Assembly (NCBI RefSeq): GCF_000308875.1
Contig: NZ_BAGL01000033.1
Coordinates: 1 to 64,000 of the forward strand
Direction of reading: 5' to 3'
DNA length: 64,000 bases
Source of the DNA: Nocardia transvalensis NBRC 15921
Lineage (GTDB): Bacteria; Actinomycetota; Actinomycetes; Mycobacteriales; Mycobacteriaceae
A program made the translations under genes and the position numbers. Positions 48,820-58,056 of this stretch are shown here, in pieces. The stretch's first letter is position 1. Every line of letters starts with the position of its first letter. Under the pieces are notes generated by a model, which searched no databases, was not told where the DNA came from, and worked only from the letters and a program-made list of their open reading frames with translations.

Positions 48820-50031
48820 TCAACTCACCCTCTCGAACACGGCTGCTAGTCCCTGACCGCCGCCGATGCACATGGTTTCCAGGCCGTAGCGGGACTCTCG
48901 GCGGTCCATTTCGTGGAGCAGGGTGGCGAGGATTCGCGCGCCTGTTGCGCCGACTGGGTGGCCGAGGGAGATGCCGGAGCCGTTGGGGTTGAGGCGGGGG
49001 TCGGCCGGGTCCAGGCGCCAGTGTCGGAGGACCGCCAGCGTTTGGGCGGCGAACGCCTCGTTGAGTTCGATGACGTCCATATCGGCGAGGGTGAGCCCGG
49101 CCCGTTCGAGGGCCGCCGCCGCGGCCGGGACCGGGCCGATGCCCATGGTTGCCGGGGCGACGCCCGCTACCGACCAGGACACCAGCCGGGCCAGCGGGCG
49201 GAGCCCGAGGCGCTGGGCGGTATCCGGGGTGGTGACGAGGCACAGCGCGGCGCCGTCGTTCTGGCCGCTGGCGTTCCCGGCGGTGACGGTGGCGTCGGGG
49301 TCGACGGACGCGCGGATCGGGCGCAGCCGCGCCAGGGATTCGGCGGTGGTGTCGGCGCGCGGGTGCTCGTCGGTATCGACCAGGAGCGGCTCGGACCTGC
49401 GCTGCGGTACCGCGACCGGCACGATCTCGTCGGCGAACCGGCCGTCCTGCTGGGCGGCGACCGCGAGCCGATGCGAGCGGACGGCAAGGTCGTCCTGATC
49501 GGCGCGGCTGATGTCGTGTTTGGCGCGCAGGTTCTCCGCCGTCTCGATCATGCCGCCCGGAACCGGGAAGTTGTCGCCGCCCGCGGTCACGCGGGCCCGC
49601 GCGAGGCGGTCGGTGAGGGCCACGCCGTCCCCGCGGACGCCCCAGCGGATGCCGGTGGCGTAGAACTCGGCGCTGCTCATGGACTCCACCCCACCGGCCA
49701 GGACCAGGTCGCTGCCCCCGGTGGACACCTGCATGCACGCCTGGAGGACGGCCTGCAAGCCGGAACCGCAGCGCCTGTCCACCTGCATACCGGGCACGTC
49801 GATACCCAGGCCGGCATCGAGGGCGGCGATGCGGCCGATCGCCGGGGCCTCGCCGTTGGGCCCTGCTTGGCCGAGGATGACGTCGTCGATCTCCGCGCCC
49901 TCGATTCCGGTGCGGTGCACCAGCTCCCGGATTACCGTTGCCGCAAGATATTGGGGGGCAATGTCTTTGAAGACTCCGCCGAAGCGACCGACGGGGGTGC
50001 GGAGGGGTTCGCAGATGACGGCGTCACGCAT
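48820..50031 (-). CDS. Acetyl-CoA C-acyltransferase (thiolase)
   Basis: 403 residues. Nucleophile Cys88 in DRRCGSGLQA, NEAFAAQ, catalytic His in GHPVGATGAR, and the second Cys in METMCIGGGQG-like ending (ETMCIGGGQGLA). It carries out the last, thiolytic step of beta-oxidation. Last gene of the minus-strand degradation cluster, with an 88-bp gap from the upstream dehydrogenase that could hold its own promoter. Confidence 0.93.
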   Translation of the reverse strand: MRDAVICEPLRTPVGRFGGVFKDIAPQYLAATVIRELVHRTGIEGAEIDDVILGQAGPNGEAPAIGRIAALDAGLGIDVPGMQVDRRCGSGLQAVLQACMQVSTGGSDLVLAGGVESMSSAEFYATGIRWGVRGDGVALTDRLARARVTAGGDNFPVPGGMIETAENLRAKHDISRADQDDLAVRSHRLAVAAQQDGRFADEIVPVAVPQRRSEPLLVDTDEHPRADTTAESLARLRPIRASVDPDATVTAGNASGQNDGAALCLVTTPDTAQRLGLRPLARLVSWSVAGVAPATMGIGPVPAAAAALERAGLTLADMDVIELNEAFAAQTLAVLRHWRLDPADPRLNPNGSGISLGHPVGATGARILATLLHEMDRRESRYGLETMCIGGGQGLAAVFERVS

Positions 50032-50119
50032 GGCGGGTCCTCGGGGTCTCGGGTGTGGCTGGCGTAGGCCCGGAAAAAGGAGGTGGTACGTCGGGAAAGT
50101 AGTGGTTCGGTGGGGCAGG

Positions 50120-51643
50120 TTAGCCGGGGGATTGGCGGTTGCGTAGCAGGTCGGCGGGGGTTGTTCCGGTGGTGCGGAGGGAGAGGCCCTGCTCGGCGCG
50201 GGTGCGTAGCCAGGTGGTGACGCGGTAGCGGGGGTCGCCGGTGTAGTCGTACACGCCGTCCAGGATTCGGACGATCAAGGATGGGCCGAGGGTGTCGCCG
50301 TATTCGAGGGGGCCGAGGGGGTAGCCGAGGCCGAGGTGGGTGCCGCGATCGATGTCGGCGGGGGTGGCGATGCCCTGTTCGGCGACCGCGCACGCGAGGT
50401 TCACCATCGCGGCGAGGATGCGCTGGGCGGCCGGTGCCGGACCGTCGGCGGTGAGCGAGACGGAGTAGGCGGAGGCGAGCACATTCAGTGCGGGCGCGGC
50501 GATTTCGGCGTCGGAGGTCACGGGAACGATCACTGGTATGCGGTCGCGCTCGATGCCGAGCGGATCGATGCCGAGCGTCCGGGCCGGGTCGAGTCCGGCG
50601 CGGGTGATGAGCCGGTAGGCCGGTTCACCGATCGGGAGGACGAGGGAAACCGCTGCGGGAGAAGGGGAGTCGACCACGGAGACCCCGGCCGCCCGCAGCC
50701 GTGCGGCGAATTCGGGATGGTCGTGAACGTACACGGGCGTGGCGGTGGGATCGGCGGCGAACCGATGCTCAGGCTCCCGCTCACTGCCGTCGTACCGGTA
50801 GAAACCCTCGTTCGTCTTGCGCCCCAACAGTCCCGCGGCCGTCCGCGCCGCCGCGATCGGCGACGGCCGCAACCGCGGATCGCCGTAGAACCCGGCGAAG
50901 ACGGTCTCCATGACCGGATGGCTGACATCGAGCCCGGTCAGGTCCAGCAGTTCGAACGGACCCATCCGCAGCCCCAGCACATCTCGGACGATGCGATCGA
51001 GTTCGGAAGGCGTGGCGATCTGCTCGCCCAGCAAGGCCAGTGCCTCGGTCGGCAGCGCCCGCCCGACATGATTCACCAGGAATCCCGGGGTATCTCGGAC
51101 CAGTACGGCAGTATGCCCGATCCGCTCGACGAACTCCTGCGCCGCGTCCACCACCGCGGGCGGAGTGCGCAGCCCTGGCACCACCTCCACCAACCGCATG
51201 AGCGGCACGGGATTGAAGAAGTGCAACCCCACCAGCCGCGCCGGATCAGCCAGCGCGGACGCGAGCACACCCACGGACAGCGAGCTGGTATTGGTGGCGA
51301 GAATCGCTGTCGGCGTGGCGGTTTCGAGGTCCCGCAGAATCGACTGCTTGACCGCCGGATCCTCGACGACCGCCTCGATCACCAGATCGATATCGGCCCC
51401 GGGCGCCACCGGAGATTCCCCGGGCCGCAACCGGTTCAGGATGGCATCCGCCTCCTCGGCCGTGTGACGGCCCTTCGCCACCGCCCGCCGGACCATATCG
51501 CCGACGAACTCCAGCGCGGCACTCACCGCCCGGTGATCGGCGTCGGTGACCTCGACCAGATAGCCCGCGGTGGCGGCGACCTGAGCGATACCCCGGCCCA
51601 TGGTTCCCGCGCCGACCACCCGGATCCGTTCGATTCCCGTCAT
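50120..51643 (-). CDS. 3-hydroxyacyl-CoA dehydrogenase (PaaH-like, two C-terminal domains)
   Basis: 507 residues. NAD-binding motif VVGAGTMGRGIAQ near the start, LHFFNPVP with the catalytic His, and two copies of the 3HCDH C-terminal helical domain (about 185-285 and 405-500), as in PaaH/PaaC enzymes of aromatic degradation. It oxidises a 3-hydroxyacyl-CoA, probably a dicarboxylyl one. The start overlaps the hydratase stop (ATGA-type); ATG 51646 is an alternative. Confidence 0.9.
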   Translation of the reverse strand: MTGIERIRVVGAGTMGRGIAQVAATAGYLVEVTDADHRAVSAALEFVGDMVRRAVAKGRHTAEEADAILNRLRPGESPVAPGADIDLVIEAVVEDPAVKQSILRDLETATPTAILATNTSSLSVGVLASALADPARLVGLHFFNPVPLMRLVEVVPGLRTPPAVVDAAQEFVERIGHTAVLVRDTPGFLVNHVGRALPTEALALLGEQIATPSELDRIVRDVLGLRMGPFELLDLTGLDVSHPVMETVFAGFYGDPRLRPSPIAAARTAAGLLGRKTNEGFYRYDGSEREPEHRFAADPTATPVYVHDHPEFAARLRAAGVSVVDSPSPAAVSLVLPIGEPAYRLITRAGLDPARTLGIDPLGIERDRIPVIVPVTSDAEIAAPALNVLASAYSVSLTADGPAPAAQRILAAMVNLACAVAEQGIATPADIDRGTHLGLGYPLGPLEYGDTLGPSLIVRILDGVYDYTGDPRYRVTTWLRTRAEQGLSLRTTGTTPADLLRNRQSPG

Positions 51644-52422
51644 CATCGCCCCTCGTAGTTCGGTGTGCGCTTGCCGAGGAACGCCTCGATGCCCTCATCG
51701 TGATCCGCGGTGTCGAACAGGAGCTGAAAGGTGGTGCGCTCCAGTTCGATCGCGGTGTGCAGCGGGGAGTTCTCGGCGTGCCGCGCCACCTTGCGCACGG
51801 CCTCGACATTCAGCGGCGGCTGTCGGGCGATCCGGGCGGCGAGTGCGCTCGCCGCCTCCAGCGCGGTCCCGTCCGGCACGATATCGGCGACGATCCCGAG
51901 GTCCCGCGCGGTCTCGGCGTCGATGTGGTCGCCGGTCAGCACCAGCCGCAATGCCCGCGACCGCCCCGCCCGTTGCACCAGGCGGCTCAGGCCCCCGGCG
52001 CCCGGAATCAGCCCGACCCGGATCTCCGGCTGCCCGAATCGCGCCGAGGCGCCGGCGACCACCACATCGCAGGCCATCGCGAGTTCGCACCCGCCGCCGA
52101 GCGCGTACCCCTCCACCGCCGCCACGACCGGCGTCCCCAGCGCGTCCAGTACCGAGAACACCTGCCCGGTCCGCCGCACCAGGTGGTCGGTCGGCCGGAA
52201 CGTGCCCATTTCCTTCAGATCCGTTCCCGCCACGAAGATCCCGTCGTCCCCGGTCAGCACGATCGCGCGGACGGCGGGATCCTCGTCGGCCGCCGACAGG
52301 GACTGGACGAGAAGGTCTTTCGTGGCGAGATCGAGCGCATTGCGCGCCCGCGGACGGCGGATGCTGATCACCCGCACCCCCGCTCGGTCGCCGGTGAGGT
52401 CCTCATGCACAACGGAATTCAT
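51643..52422 (-). CDS. Enoyl-CoA hydratase/isomerase family protein
   Basis: 259 residues with crotonase features: IRRPRARNALDLA, oxyanion segment FVAGTDLKEM, GYALGGGCELAMACDVV, and QPEIRVGLIPGAGG. The two glutamates expected for hydration are present. ATG 52422 overlaps the upstream CoA-transferase stop, so expression is coupled. Hydrates an enoyl-CoA for the following dehydrogenase. Confidence 0.92.
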   Translation of the reverse strand: MNSVVHEDLTGDRAGVRVISIRRPRARNALDLATKDLLVQSLSAADEDPAVRAIVLTGDDGIFVAGTDLKEMGTFRPTDHLVRRTGQVFSVLDALGTPVVAAVEGYALGGGCELAMACDVVVAGASARFGQPEIRVGLIPGAGGLSRLVQRAGRSRALRLVLTGDHIDAETARDLGIVADIVPDGTALEAASALAARIARQPPLNVEAVRKVARHAENSPLHTAIELERTTFQLLFDTADHDEGIEAFLGKRTPNYEGR

Positions 52423-53207
52423 CGCAGATACACCCGGGTCGGATCGATGGTGTCGCGCAGCAGCGCGAGTTCGGCGGCGGTGGGTGGCGAGGTGACCGTC
52501 ACGGTGTCGGCCACCTGGAGCGGCCATCCCGTCGCCGCCCGCACCTCGTCCACGGTGACACCGGGATGCGTTGCGGTGAGCCACAATTCACCGTCCGGGC
52601 CGGCCCTCAGCACGCCCAGGCTGGTGATCACCGTGGTGACGCCGCGGCCACGGGTCCGCACCAGCGGGTCGGTGCGGCGCGCACGGGAGGGCGCCGGGCT
52701 GGTGCAGAAGTCGAGTTCGGCGACGAACGAGCGGGGATCGTGGCGGCGCAGTACGACGAACACCTCGTCGGAGTTGGCCATCACCTCCGCGGCCCCGCCC
52801 GAGCCGGGCAGCCGCGTGTGCGGCGCGTCGTAGTCGCCGATGACCGTGCTGTTCAGGCTGCCCCAGCGATCGATCTGCGCCGCGCCCAGGAATCCGACAT
52901 CGATGTAGCCGCCCTGGAGGACGTAGCCGAACAGAGCGTGCATCCCGAGGATGGCCTCGGCGCCGGTCGCCAGCGGGGAGTCGGCGATGGTCTGCGGCAG
53001 GCGCGGCGGATGCGCGCCGCACACACCCGATTCGTAGACCTGCTCCAGATCGGGGGAGGTCGTCGCCTGCGCCAGTGCCACCGCCAGCGTCGGCAGGCCG
53101 ATACCGGCGAAGACCCGGCGCTTGCCGTACAGGTGCCGGGCGCTCAGGACCGTCAGCAGTTCGCTCGGGGTGTGGTCGGGACTGGAAATCGGTGCGGGCG
53201 TGGACAT
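52419..53207 (-). CDS. CoA-transferase, beta subunit (glutaconate/IpdB-like)
   Basis: 262 residues. Family I CoA-transferase B fold with Glu59 in YESGVCGAHPP at the place of the catalytic glutamate, and the later GAAQIDRWGSLNST and GSGGAAEVMANS. Overlaps the alpha subunit by ATGA, so the two are coupled. Size and wording are like both glutaconate-CoA transferase and the IpdB type used in steroid ring degradation; sequence alone does not decide. Confidence 0.87.
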   Translation of the reverse strand: MSTPAPISSPDHTPSELLTVLSARHLYGKRRVFAGIGLPTLAVALAQATTSPDLEQVYESGVCGAHPPRLPQTIADSPLATGAEAILGMHALFGYVLQGGYIDVGFLGAAQIDRWGSLNSTVIGDYDAPHTRLPGSGGAAEVMANSDEVFVVLRRHDPRSFVAELDFCTSPAPSRARRTDPLVRTRGRGVTTVITSLGVLRAGPDGELWLTATHPGVTVDEVRAATGWPLQVADTVTVTSPPTAAELALLRDTIDPTRVYLR

Positions 53208-54142
53208 CACAGGGTGCTTCCGTAGTCGACGGGCAGGGACGGCGCGGGCACGGGCGTCAGGTCGCGGAAATAGTCCGGGCCCAGCTTGGCCAGATATGCC
53301 GCGTGGTCGGGCAGGTCGTACACCCACTCGTGCAGCCAGCGGTCCAGTGCGGCGGGGTCGCCGCTGATCGACGGCCACGACCGGTAGAACTCGTTATCAC
53401 GGTCGTAATAGCCCTGCACGAACGACGGATGCGCGCCGCGCGGGCACTCGACGACGGCGTCGACCGCGAAACCGGGAATGATCGTCCGGTTCGGATCGGA
53501 GCGGACCACGGCGTCCTCGACGATCTCCTCGACGACCACGATCGTCCGCTGCGCCGCGAACGCCACCTCCTGCTGCGGGCCGAGAATGCCCCACGCCTGC
53601 GTATTACCGCTCGCGTCGGCCCGCTGCGCGTGCACGATCGCCACATCCGGGTGGATGGCCGGAACCACGTAGATCTCCTCGGTCCCGCCGTCCGGTCCCG
53701 GAAACGGCGAGGTCACCTTGGCGATATTCGGATTGTGCGCGGGCAGATCGCTCCCGGCGTACGAATGCAGCGGGTAGAACGGCAGATTCGCGGCGCCGGC
53801 GAGGTAGCGGGCGAGCAGGCCGTAGTGGCTGTACTCCTCGATCGCGAGCGGCTCGGGGTCGCGATGCTCGATCGCGCGGCGGATGGCGTGCAGCGAGCCG
53901 ACCGAACTGTTGCCCGTGAACGAGAAGATCATCTTGCGGGCCACGCCCGCGGCCACCATCTGGTCGAAGACGATATCCGGGGTCATCCGCACCAGCGTCA
54001 GATCGCGGCGGCGCTGCCGGATGATCTCGTGGCCCGCCGCGACCGGGATCAGATGGGTGAAACCTTCCAACGCCACGGTGTCGCCGTCGCGGACCAGGTC
54101 GCCGACGGCGTCGCGCATCGTGCGCTGTTTGGATTCGGGCAT
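53207..54142 (-). CDS. CoA-transferase, alpha subunit (glutaconate/IpdA-like)
   Basis: 311 residues from ATG 54142, preceded by AAGGAG. Typical alpha-subunit features: DGDTVALEGFTHLIPVAAGHEIIRQ, RMTPDIVFDQMVAAGVARKMIFSFTGN, and AIHPDVAIVHAQRADASGNTQAWGI. First gene of the LysR-divergent operon. It would activate an organic acid by CoA transfer, feeding the hydratase, dehydrogenase and thiolase that follow. Confidence 0.87.
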   Translation of the reverse strand: MPESKQRTMRDAVGDLVRDGDTVALEGFTHLIPVAAGHEIIRQRRRDLTLVRMTPDIVFDQMVAAGVARKMIFSFTGNSSVGSLHAIRRAIEHRDPEPLAIEEYSHYGLLARYLAGAANLPFYPLHSYAGSDLPAHNPNIAKVTSPFPGPDGGTEEIYVVPAIHPDVAIVHAQRADASGNTQAWGILGPQQEVAFAAQRTIVVVEEIVEDAVVRSDPNRTIIPGFAVDAVVECPRGAHPSFVQGYYDRDNEFYRSWPSISGDPAALDRWLHEWVYDLPDHAAYLAKLGPDYFRDLTPVPAPSLPVDYGSTL

Positions 54143-54192
54143 CGGTGCTCCTTCGTGCTGTGCACTTACCCTGCCAAGCGCCAACCGATAGA

Positions 54193-54205
54193 GTCCAATA
54201 CTCAA
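54193..54205. promoter_or_regulatory. LysR-box candidate upstream of the CoA-transferase operon
   Basis: GTCCAATACTCAA between the divergent LysR and CoA-transferase genes. Its first ten bases recur in inverse orientation upstream of the MHS transporter at 55190-55202. Confidence 0.6.
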
Positions 54206-54249
54206 TTCGCAACTCAGTAAGACGTATATCTACCGAATAGGAGTGGGCG

Positions 54250-55161
54250 GTGGAGTTCCGTCATCTCGCCGGATTCGTCGCGGTGGCCGAGGAGCTGCAT
54301 TTCGGCCGGGCCGCGGAGCGCCTGCACATGGCGCAGCCGCCGCTCAGCCAGCAGATCCGCGCGCTGGAGAAGGAACTCGGGGTGCAACTGTTCGAACGGA
54401 ATACGCGTTCGGTGCGGCTCACCGCCGCCGGGGACGCGTTCCTGCCGCATGCCCGCCGCGTGCTGGACGAGGTGCAGCTGGCTCGCCGCGCGGCGGTCGC
54501 CGGGGGACAGGGCGAGATCGGCCGCGTCGGTATCGGATTCGCCGGGGCCAGCAGTCACGAGGCCATCCCGATGCTCACCCGGGCCGTGCGCGCGGCCCAT
54601 CCCGGAATCGAGATACGGCTGCGCGGGCAGACCTATGCCGGCGCGGCGCTGAATCTGGTGGCCGATCGCGAACTCGACATCGGCTTCGTGCGGCTGCCGG
54701 TGCGCCGCGAAGGGGTGGCCGTCCGCGTGATCCGCTACGAACGGCTGGTGGCGGCGCTGCCCGCGGACCACCGGCTGGCGGGCGAACCGGAGATCGATAT
54801 GGCCGACCTCGCCGAGGAGCCGTTCGTGACATTCCCCGGCACCGAGGGCTCCAGCGTCCGCGACCATCTCGTGCGCACCGCGCTGAACGCCGGGTTCACG
54901 CCGCACATCGTGCAGGAGGCGCCGGATTCGTACACGATTCTCGACCTGGTCGCGGCGGGCGTGGGCGTCACGGTGACGGTGTCGTCGGTGCAGCACATCC
55001 GCCGTTCGGGCATGGTCTACAAGGCGCTGCGCGGAGACGTTCCGGAGATCGCGTCGGCGCTGGCGTGGCGCGAGGACAACACGTCGCGGGCGCTTGCCGC
55101 GGTGTTGCGAGTGGCCGAGCAGGTCCTGCCCACGCCGCCGCCGGGCTCGTGCGTGGATTGA
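54250..55161 (+). CDS. LysR-family transcriptional regulator
   Basis: 303 residues. N-terminal LysR helix-turn-helix (LHFGRAAERLHMAQPPLSQQIRALEKELGVQLFERNTRSVRLT, residues 17-60) and a periplasmic-binding-like effector domain (GRVGIGFAGASSHEAIP onward). GTG start. Divergent from the CoA-transferase operon and followed by an MHS transporter whose promoter repeats the same short motif, so it probably activates both import and degradation of one acid. Confidence 0.93.
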   Translation: MEFRHLAGFVAVAEELHFGRAAERLHMAQPPLSQQIRALEKELGVQLFERNTRSVRLTAAGDAFLPHARRVLDEVQLARRAAVAGGQGEIGRVGIGFAGASSHEAIPMLTRAVRAAHPGIEIRLRGQTYAGAALNLVADRELDIGFVRLPVRREGVAVRVIRYERLVAALPADHRLAGEPEIDMADLAEEPFVTFPGTEGSSVRDHLVRTALNAGFTPHIVQEAPDSYTILDLVAAGVGVTVTVSSVQHIRRSGMVYKALRGDVPEIASALAWREDNTSRALAAVLRVAEQVLPTPPPGSCVD

Positions 55162-55189
55162 GATGGTTCGCGTCTTACTGCCGGTGAAA

Positions 55190-55202
55190 CTCAGTATTGG
55201 AC
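55190..55202. promoter_or_regulatory. LysR-box candidate upstream of the transporter
   Basis: CTCAGTATTGGAC, the reverse complement of GTCCAATACTGAG; ten bases are identical to the motif at 54193. It lies about 78 bp upstream of the transporter start. Confidence 0.6.
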
Positions 55203-55279
55203 GGAATAACCGGGGGCCTGCCAGTCTCGTCGGGTAGCTGGACGCGTGTGATCCAGCGCATAGTTGCCCGGAGGTCCCC

Positions 55280-56626
55280 ATGAGCATTACCGACACCACA
55301 CCGCCGCCCGGCGGCGCCGCCATGGCGCGGCGGGCGGGATTCGCGTCGTTCATCGGGACCTCGATCGAGTGGTACGACTTCTACGCCTACAGCACGGCCG
55401 CCGCGCTGGTGCTCGGGAAGGTGTTCTTCCCGTCCTCGTCGCCCGCGGCCGGGACCTTGGCAGCGTTCGCGACCTTCTGGGTCGGCTTCCTCGCGCGGCC
55501 GCTGGGCGGGGTGGTGTTCGGGCACATGGGAGATCGCATCGGGCGCAAGAAGACCCTGATCGTCACCCTCATGGTGATGGGCGCCGGGACTGCCGCCGTC
55601 GGGTTGCTGCCGACCTACGGCCAGGTGGGGCTGCTGGCTCCCGCGCTGCTGGTGCTGCTGCGGATGATCCAGGGCGTGGCCATGGGCGGCGAGTGGGGCG
55701 GCGCGGTCGTCCTCGCCTCCGAGCACGCGCCGCGCGGTAAGGCGATTCTGTACGGCGCCTTCGCGCAACAGGGTTCGCCGATGGGCAACCTGCTGGCGAC
55801 CGGCATGTTCCTGCTCGTCTCGCGGCTGCCCGACGCGCAGTTCCTGTCCTGGGGGTGGCGCATCCCGTTCCTGCTGTCGGCCGTGCTGGTCGTCGTGGGC
55901 CTGTTCATCCGGCTCGGCGTCGAGGAATCGCCGGCGATGAAGCAACTGGTGGCGACCCGGACGGTGGTCAAACTGCCGATCCGCGAGGTGCTGCGGACGC
56001 ACAAGACGATGGTGCTGCTGGGCATGGGCGCCTGCACGATCGGCGTCTCCGCGACCTACTTCAAGGGCACCTTCGCGCTGTCGTGGGCGGTGAAGGACCT
56101 CGGCTTCGATCGCACCAGCTTCCTGTCCATCGTCACCATCGCCCTGGTCGTCCAGCTCATCGTGCAGCCGCTGGGCGCGGTCCTCGCCTCGCGCATCGAT
56201 CTGCGGCGGGCCGTGCTGTGGATGCTGATCCCCGAACTGGCGGCCATGCCGCTGATGTTCCTGCTCATCGGGACCAAGAGCTACGCGCTGTCCGCGGTCG
56301 GCATGGCCGTCGCCACCATCCCGCACTCGATGTACTACGCCGCGCTCGCGGGCATCCTCGCGCAGTCCTTCCCCGCCAACGTCCGCTACACCGCCATCTC
56401 CCTGTGCTACCAGCTCTCCAGCATGCTCTTCGCCGGCACCGCCCCCATGATCGGCCAATTCCTCCTCGCCGCAACGGGTTCCATCCTCGCCGTCATCGCC
56501 TTGGCCGTGGCGCACGTCCTGCTCACCATGGTGTGCGGGTTGATGCTGCTCAGTCGTGCGGGTTGGGAGCCTGCGGGGGAACGGGTTTCGCAGAACAACC
56601 AAGCCCCCGCCGCCGTGGTCCCTTGA
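55280..56626 (+). CDS. MHS-family MFS transporter (organic acid:H+ symporter)
   Basis: 448 residues, about twelve membrane helices. GTSIEWYDFYAYSTAAAL and FGHMGDRIGRKKTLIVTLMVMG are the signatures of the metabolite:H+ symporter branch (shikimate, proline/betaine, alpha-ketoglutarate and aromatic acid carriers). Its position beside the LysR gene, with a shared motif, suggests it imports the acid processed by the CoA-transferase operon. Its stop is 4 bp from the convergent SDR stop. Confidence 0.9.
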   Translation: MSITDTTPPPGGAAMARRAGFASFIGTSIEWYDFYAYSTAAALVLGKVFFPSSSPAAGTLAAFATFWVGFLARPLGGVVFGHMGDRIGRKKTLIVTLMVMGAGTAAVGLLPTYGQVGLLAPALLVLLRMIQGVAMGGEWGGAVVLASEHAPRGKAILYGAFAQQGSPMGNLLATGMFLLVSRLPDAQFLSWGWRIPFLLSAVLVVVGLFIRLGVEESPAMKQLVATRTVVKLPIREVLRTHKTMVLLGMGACTIGVSATYFKGTFALSWAVKDLGFDRTSFLSIVTIALVVQLIVQPLGAVLASRIDLRRAVLWMLIPELAAMPLMFLLIGTKSYALSAVGMAVATIPHSMYYAALAGILAQSFPANVRYTAISLCYQLSSMLFAGTAPMIGQFLLAATGSILAVIALAVAHVLLTMVCGLMLLSRAGWEPAGERVSQNNQAPAAVVP

Positions 56627-56630
56627 GGGG

Positions 56631-57485
56631 CTAGTGGAGGTCGGCGATGCGGCGGTGGTAGTGGGCGCGGGCCTCGGGGTCGGGTTGGGTGAAGGCCTTG
56701 GTCATGCCGCTGAGGTCCGAGGTGATGCGGCGGATGCGGTAGGGGAGTAGGGAACTCGCGCGGATTACCGGGGCCAGGGCGCGGGGGACGGTGATGAGGG
56801 GGCGGTTGCGGCCGAGGGCGGCTACTACCGCGGTGGCGACGTCCTCGGGTTCGATGGTGGTGGCCTTCAGGGCCCAGGCGGGCATATTCGCGCCGGCCGA
56901 CAGTTCCGTGCGGACGTTGCCGGGGAGGACCGCGGTCACCTGGATGCCGGTGCCGGCCAGTTCCAGGTGTACGGCCTCGGTGAAGCCGATGACCGCGTGC
57001 TTGCTCGCACAGTAGGTAGCCAGGCCGGGCATGCCCGCGGTCCCGGCCAGCGAGGCGATATTGATCAGGTGCCCGCGGCCGCGCGGTTGGAAGCGCCGCA
57101 GCGCGAGCCGGGTGCCCGTCATGACCCCGCGCACATTGATGTCGAGGATGCGCTCGGTCATCGCCGGGTCCTCGTCGGCGAACAGGCCCGAGGGCATGAT
57201 GCCCGCGTTGTTCACCAGGATGTCGAACTCGCCGAACTCCTGCTCGACGGCCTCGAGGAAGGCCGCGAACGACGCCGGATCGGTCACGTCCACCGGCAGC
57301 CCGACGACGCCGTCTCCCAGCTCCGCGGCGGTCCGCGCGACCAGATCGCCGTCGATATCGCCGAGAGCGACCCGCGCTCCCGCCGCCAGGAACGCCCGCG
57401 CGGTCGCCCGCCCGATCCCGCGCGCCCCGCCCGTCACGACCGCGACCTGCCCGGTCAGCGATACGGGGTTCCTCCTGGATGCCAT
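56631..57485 (-). CDS. Short-chain dehydrogenase/reductase
   Basis: 284 residues: TGGARGIG (18-25), NNAG (92-95), Ser145, Tyr158, Lys162 (YCASK), and a C-terminal extension of about 40 residues (PLITVPRALAPVIRASSLLPYRIRRI) seen in mycobacterial SDRs that act on lipids or sterols. ATG 57485 after GAAAGGGCGAGG. Divergent from the DUF35/Ltp operon with a palindromic operator between. Confidence 0.88.
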   Translation of the reverse strand: MASRRNPVSLTGQVAVVTGGARGIGRATARAFLAAGARVALGDIDGDLVARTAAELGDGVVGLPVDVTDPASFAAFLEAVEQEFGEFDILVNNAGIMPSGLFADEDPAMTERILDINVRGVMTGTRLALRRFQPRGRGHLINIASLAGTAGMPGLATYCASKHAVIGFTEAVHLELAGTGIQVTAVLPGNVRTELSAGANMPAWALKATTIEPEDVATAVVAALGRNRPLITVPRALAPVIRASSLLPYRIRRITSDLSGMTKAFTQPDPEARAHYHRRIADLH

Positions 57486-57539
57486 GTCCTCGCCCTTTCT
57501 CCGGTTGCGCCCGCAGCGTATGCCGAAAACCGGCGATTC

Positions 57540-57568
57540 TCAATCACTTGATTGAATCACATGATTGA
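57540..57568. promoter_or_regulatory. TetR-type operator between SDR and DUF35/Ltp operon
   Basis: TCAATCA-CT-TGATTGA at 57540-57555 is a perfect 7-bp-arm dyad. It is followed by TCACATGATTGA (57557-57568), a second half site of the same TGATTGA sequence. It lies 54 bp from the SDR start and 33 bp from the operon start. No regulator gene is adjacent. Confidence 0.8.
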
Positions 57569-57600
57569 GGCACACTTCGGTCGACGAGAGGAGTTGGCCG

Positions 57601-58056
57601 ATGCCGGCAGGTGGCGATGAGAGCCTGTGCGCCCCTTACGAGATCGAGTTCCCGTTCGAGCGAACGGTCGGGCCGGTTCTCGGAACGTTCCTCGGCGGCC
57701 TGCGGGACGCGCGCCTGCTGGGCGCGCGCACCGCGCGGGGCACGGTCGTGTGCCCGCCCGCCGAATTCGATCCGGTGACCGGGCAGGAACTGACCGAACT
57801 GGTCGACCTGGATCCCGTCGGGACCGTCGAATCGTGGACCTGGGTCCCGCACCGGCCGGGTGACCCGGTCGACCACGACTTCGCGTGGGCCCTGGTCCGC
57901 ATCGACGGGGCCGAGGGCGCCTTCTTCCACGCCCTGGACACCGGCGGCGACCCGGCGGTCCCGCACCGCGGGCTGCGGGTGCGGGCACGGTGGTCGGCCG
58001 AGCGCCGCGGCGAGATGCGTGACCTCGCCTGTTTCGAACCGGAGGAGGTGTCGTGA
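57601..58056 (+). CDS. DUF35 (OB-fold) protein lacking zinc-ribbon cysteines
   Basis: 151 residues from ATG 57601 (AGAGGAG seven bases ahead). OB-fold wording WTWVPHRPGDPVDHDFAWALVRIDGAEGAFFHAL. At the position of the rubredoxin-like zinc ribbon there is ARTARGTVVCPPAEFDPVTG with a single Cys, so zinc binding is probably lost. DUF35 proteins pair with thiolase-like Ltp proteins to cleave or condense acyl-CoAs. Here two DUF35 genes are adjacent, overlapping by GTGA. Confidence 0.85.
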   Translation: MPAGGDESLCAPYEIEFPFERTVGPVLGTFLGGLRDARLLGARTARGTVVCPPAEFDPVTGQELTELVDLDPVGTVESWTWVPHRPGDPVDHDFAWALVRIDGAEGAFFHALDTGGDPAVPHRGLRVRARWSAERRGEMRDLACFEPEEVS

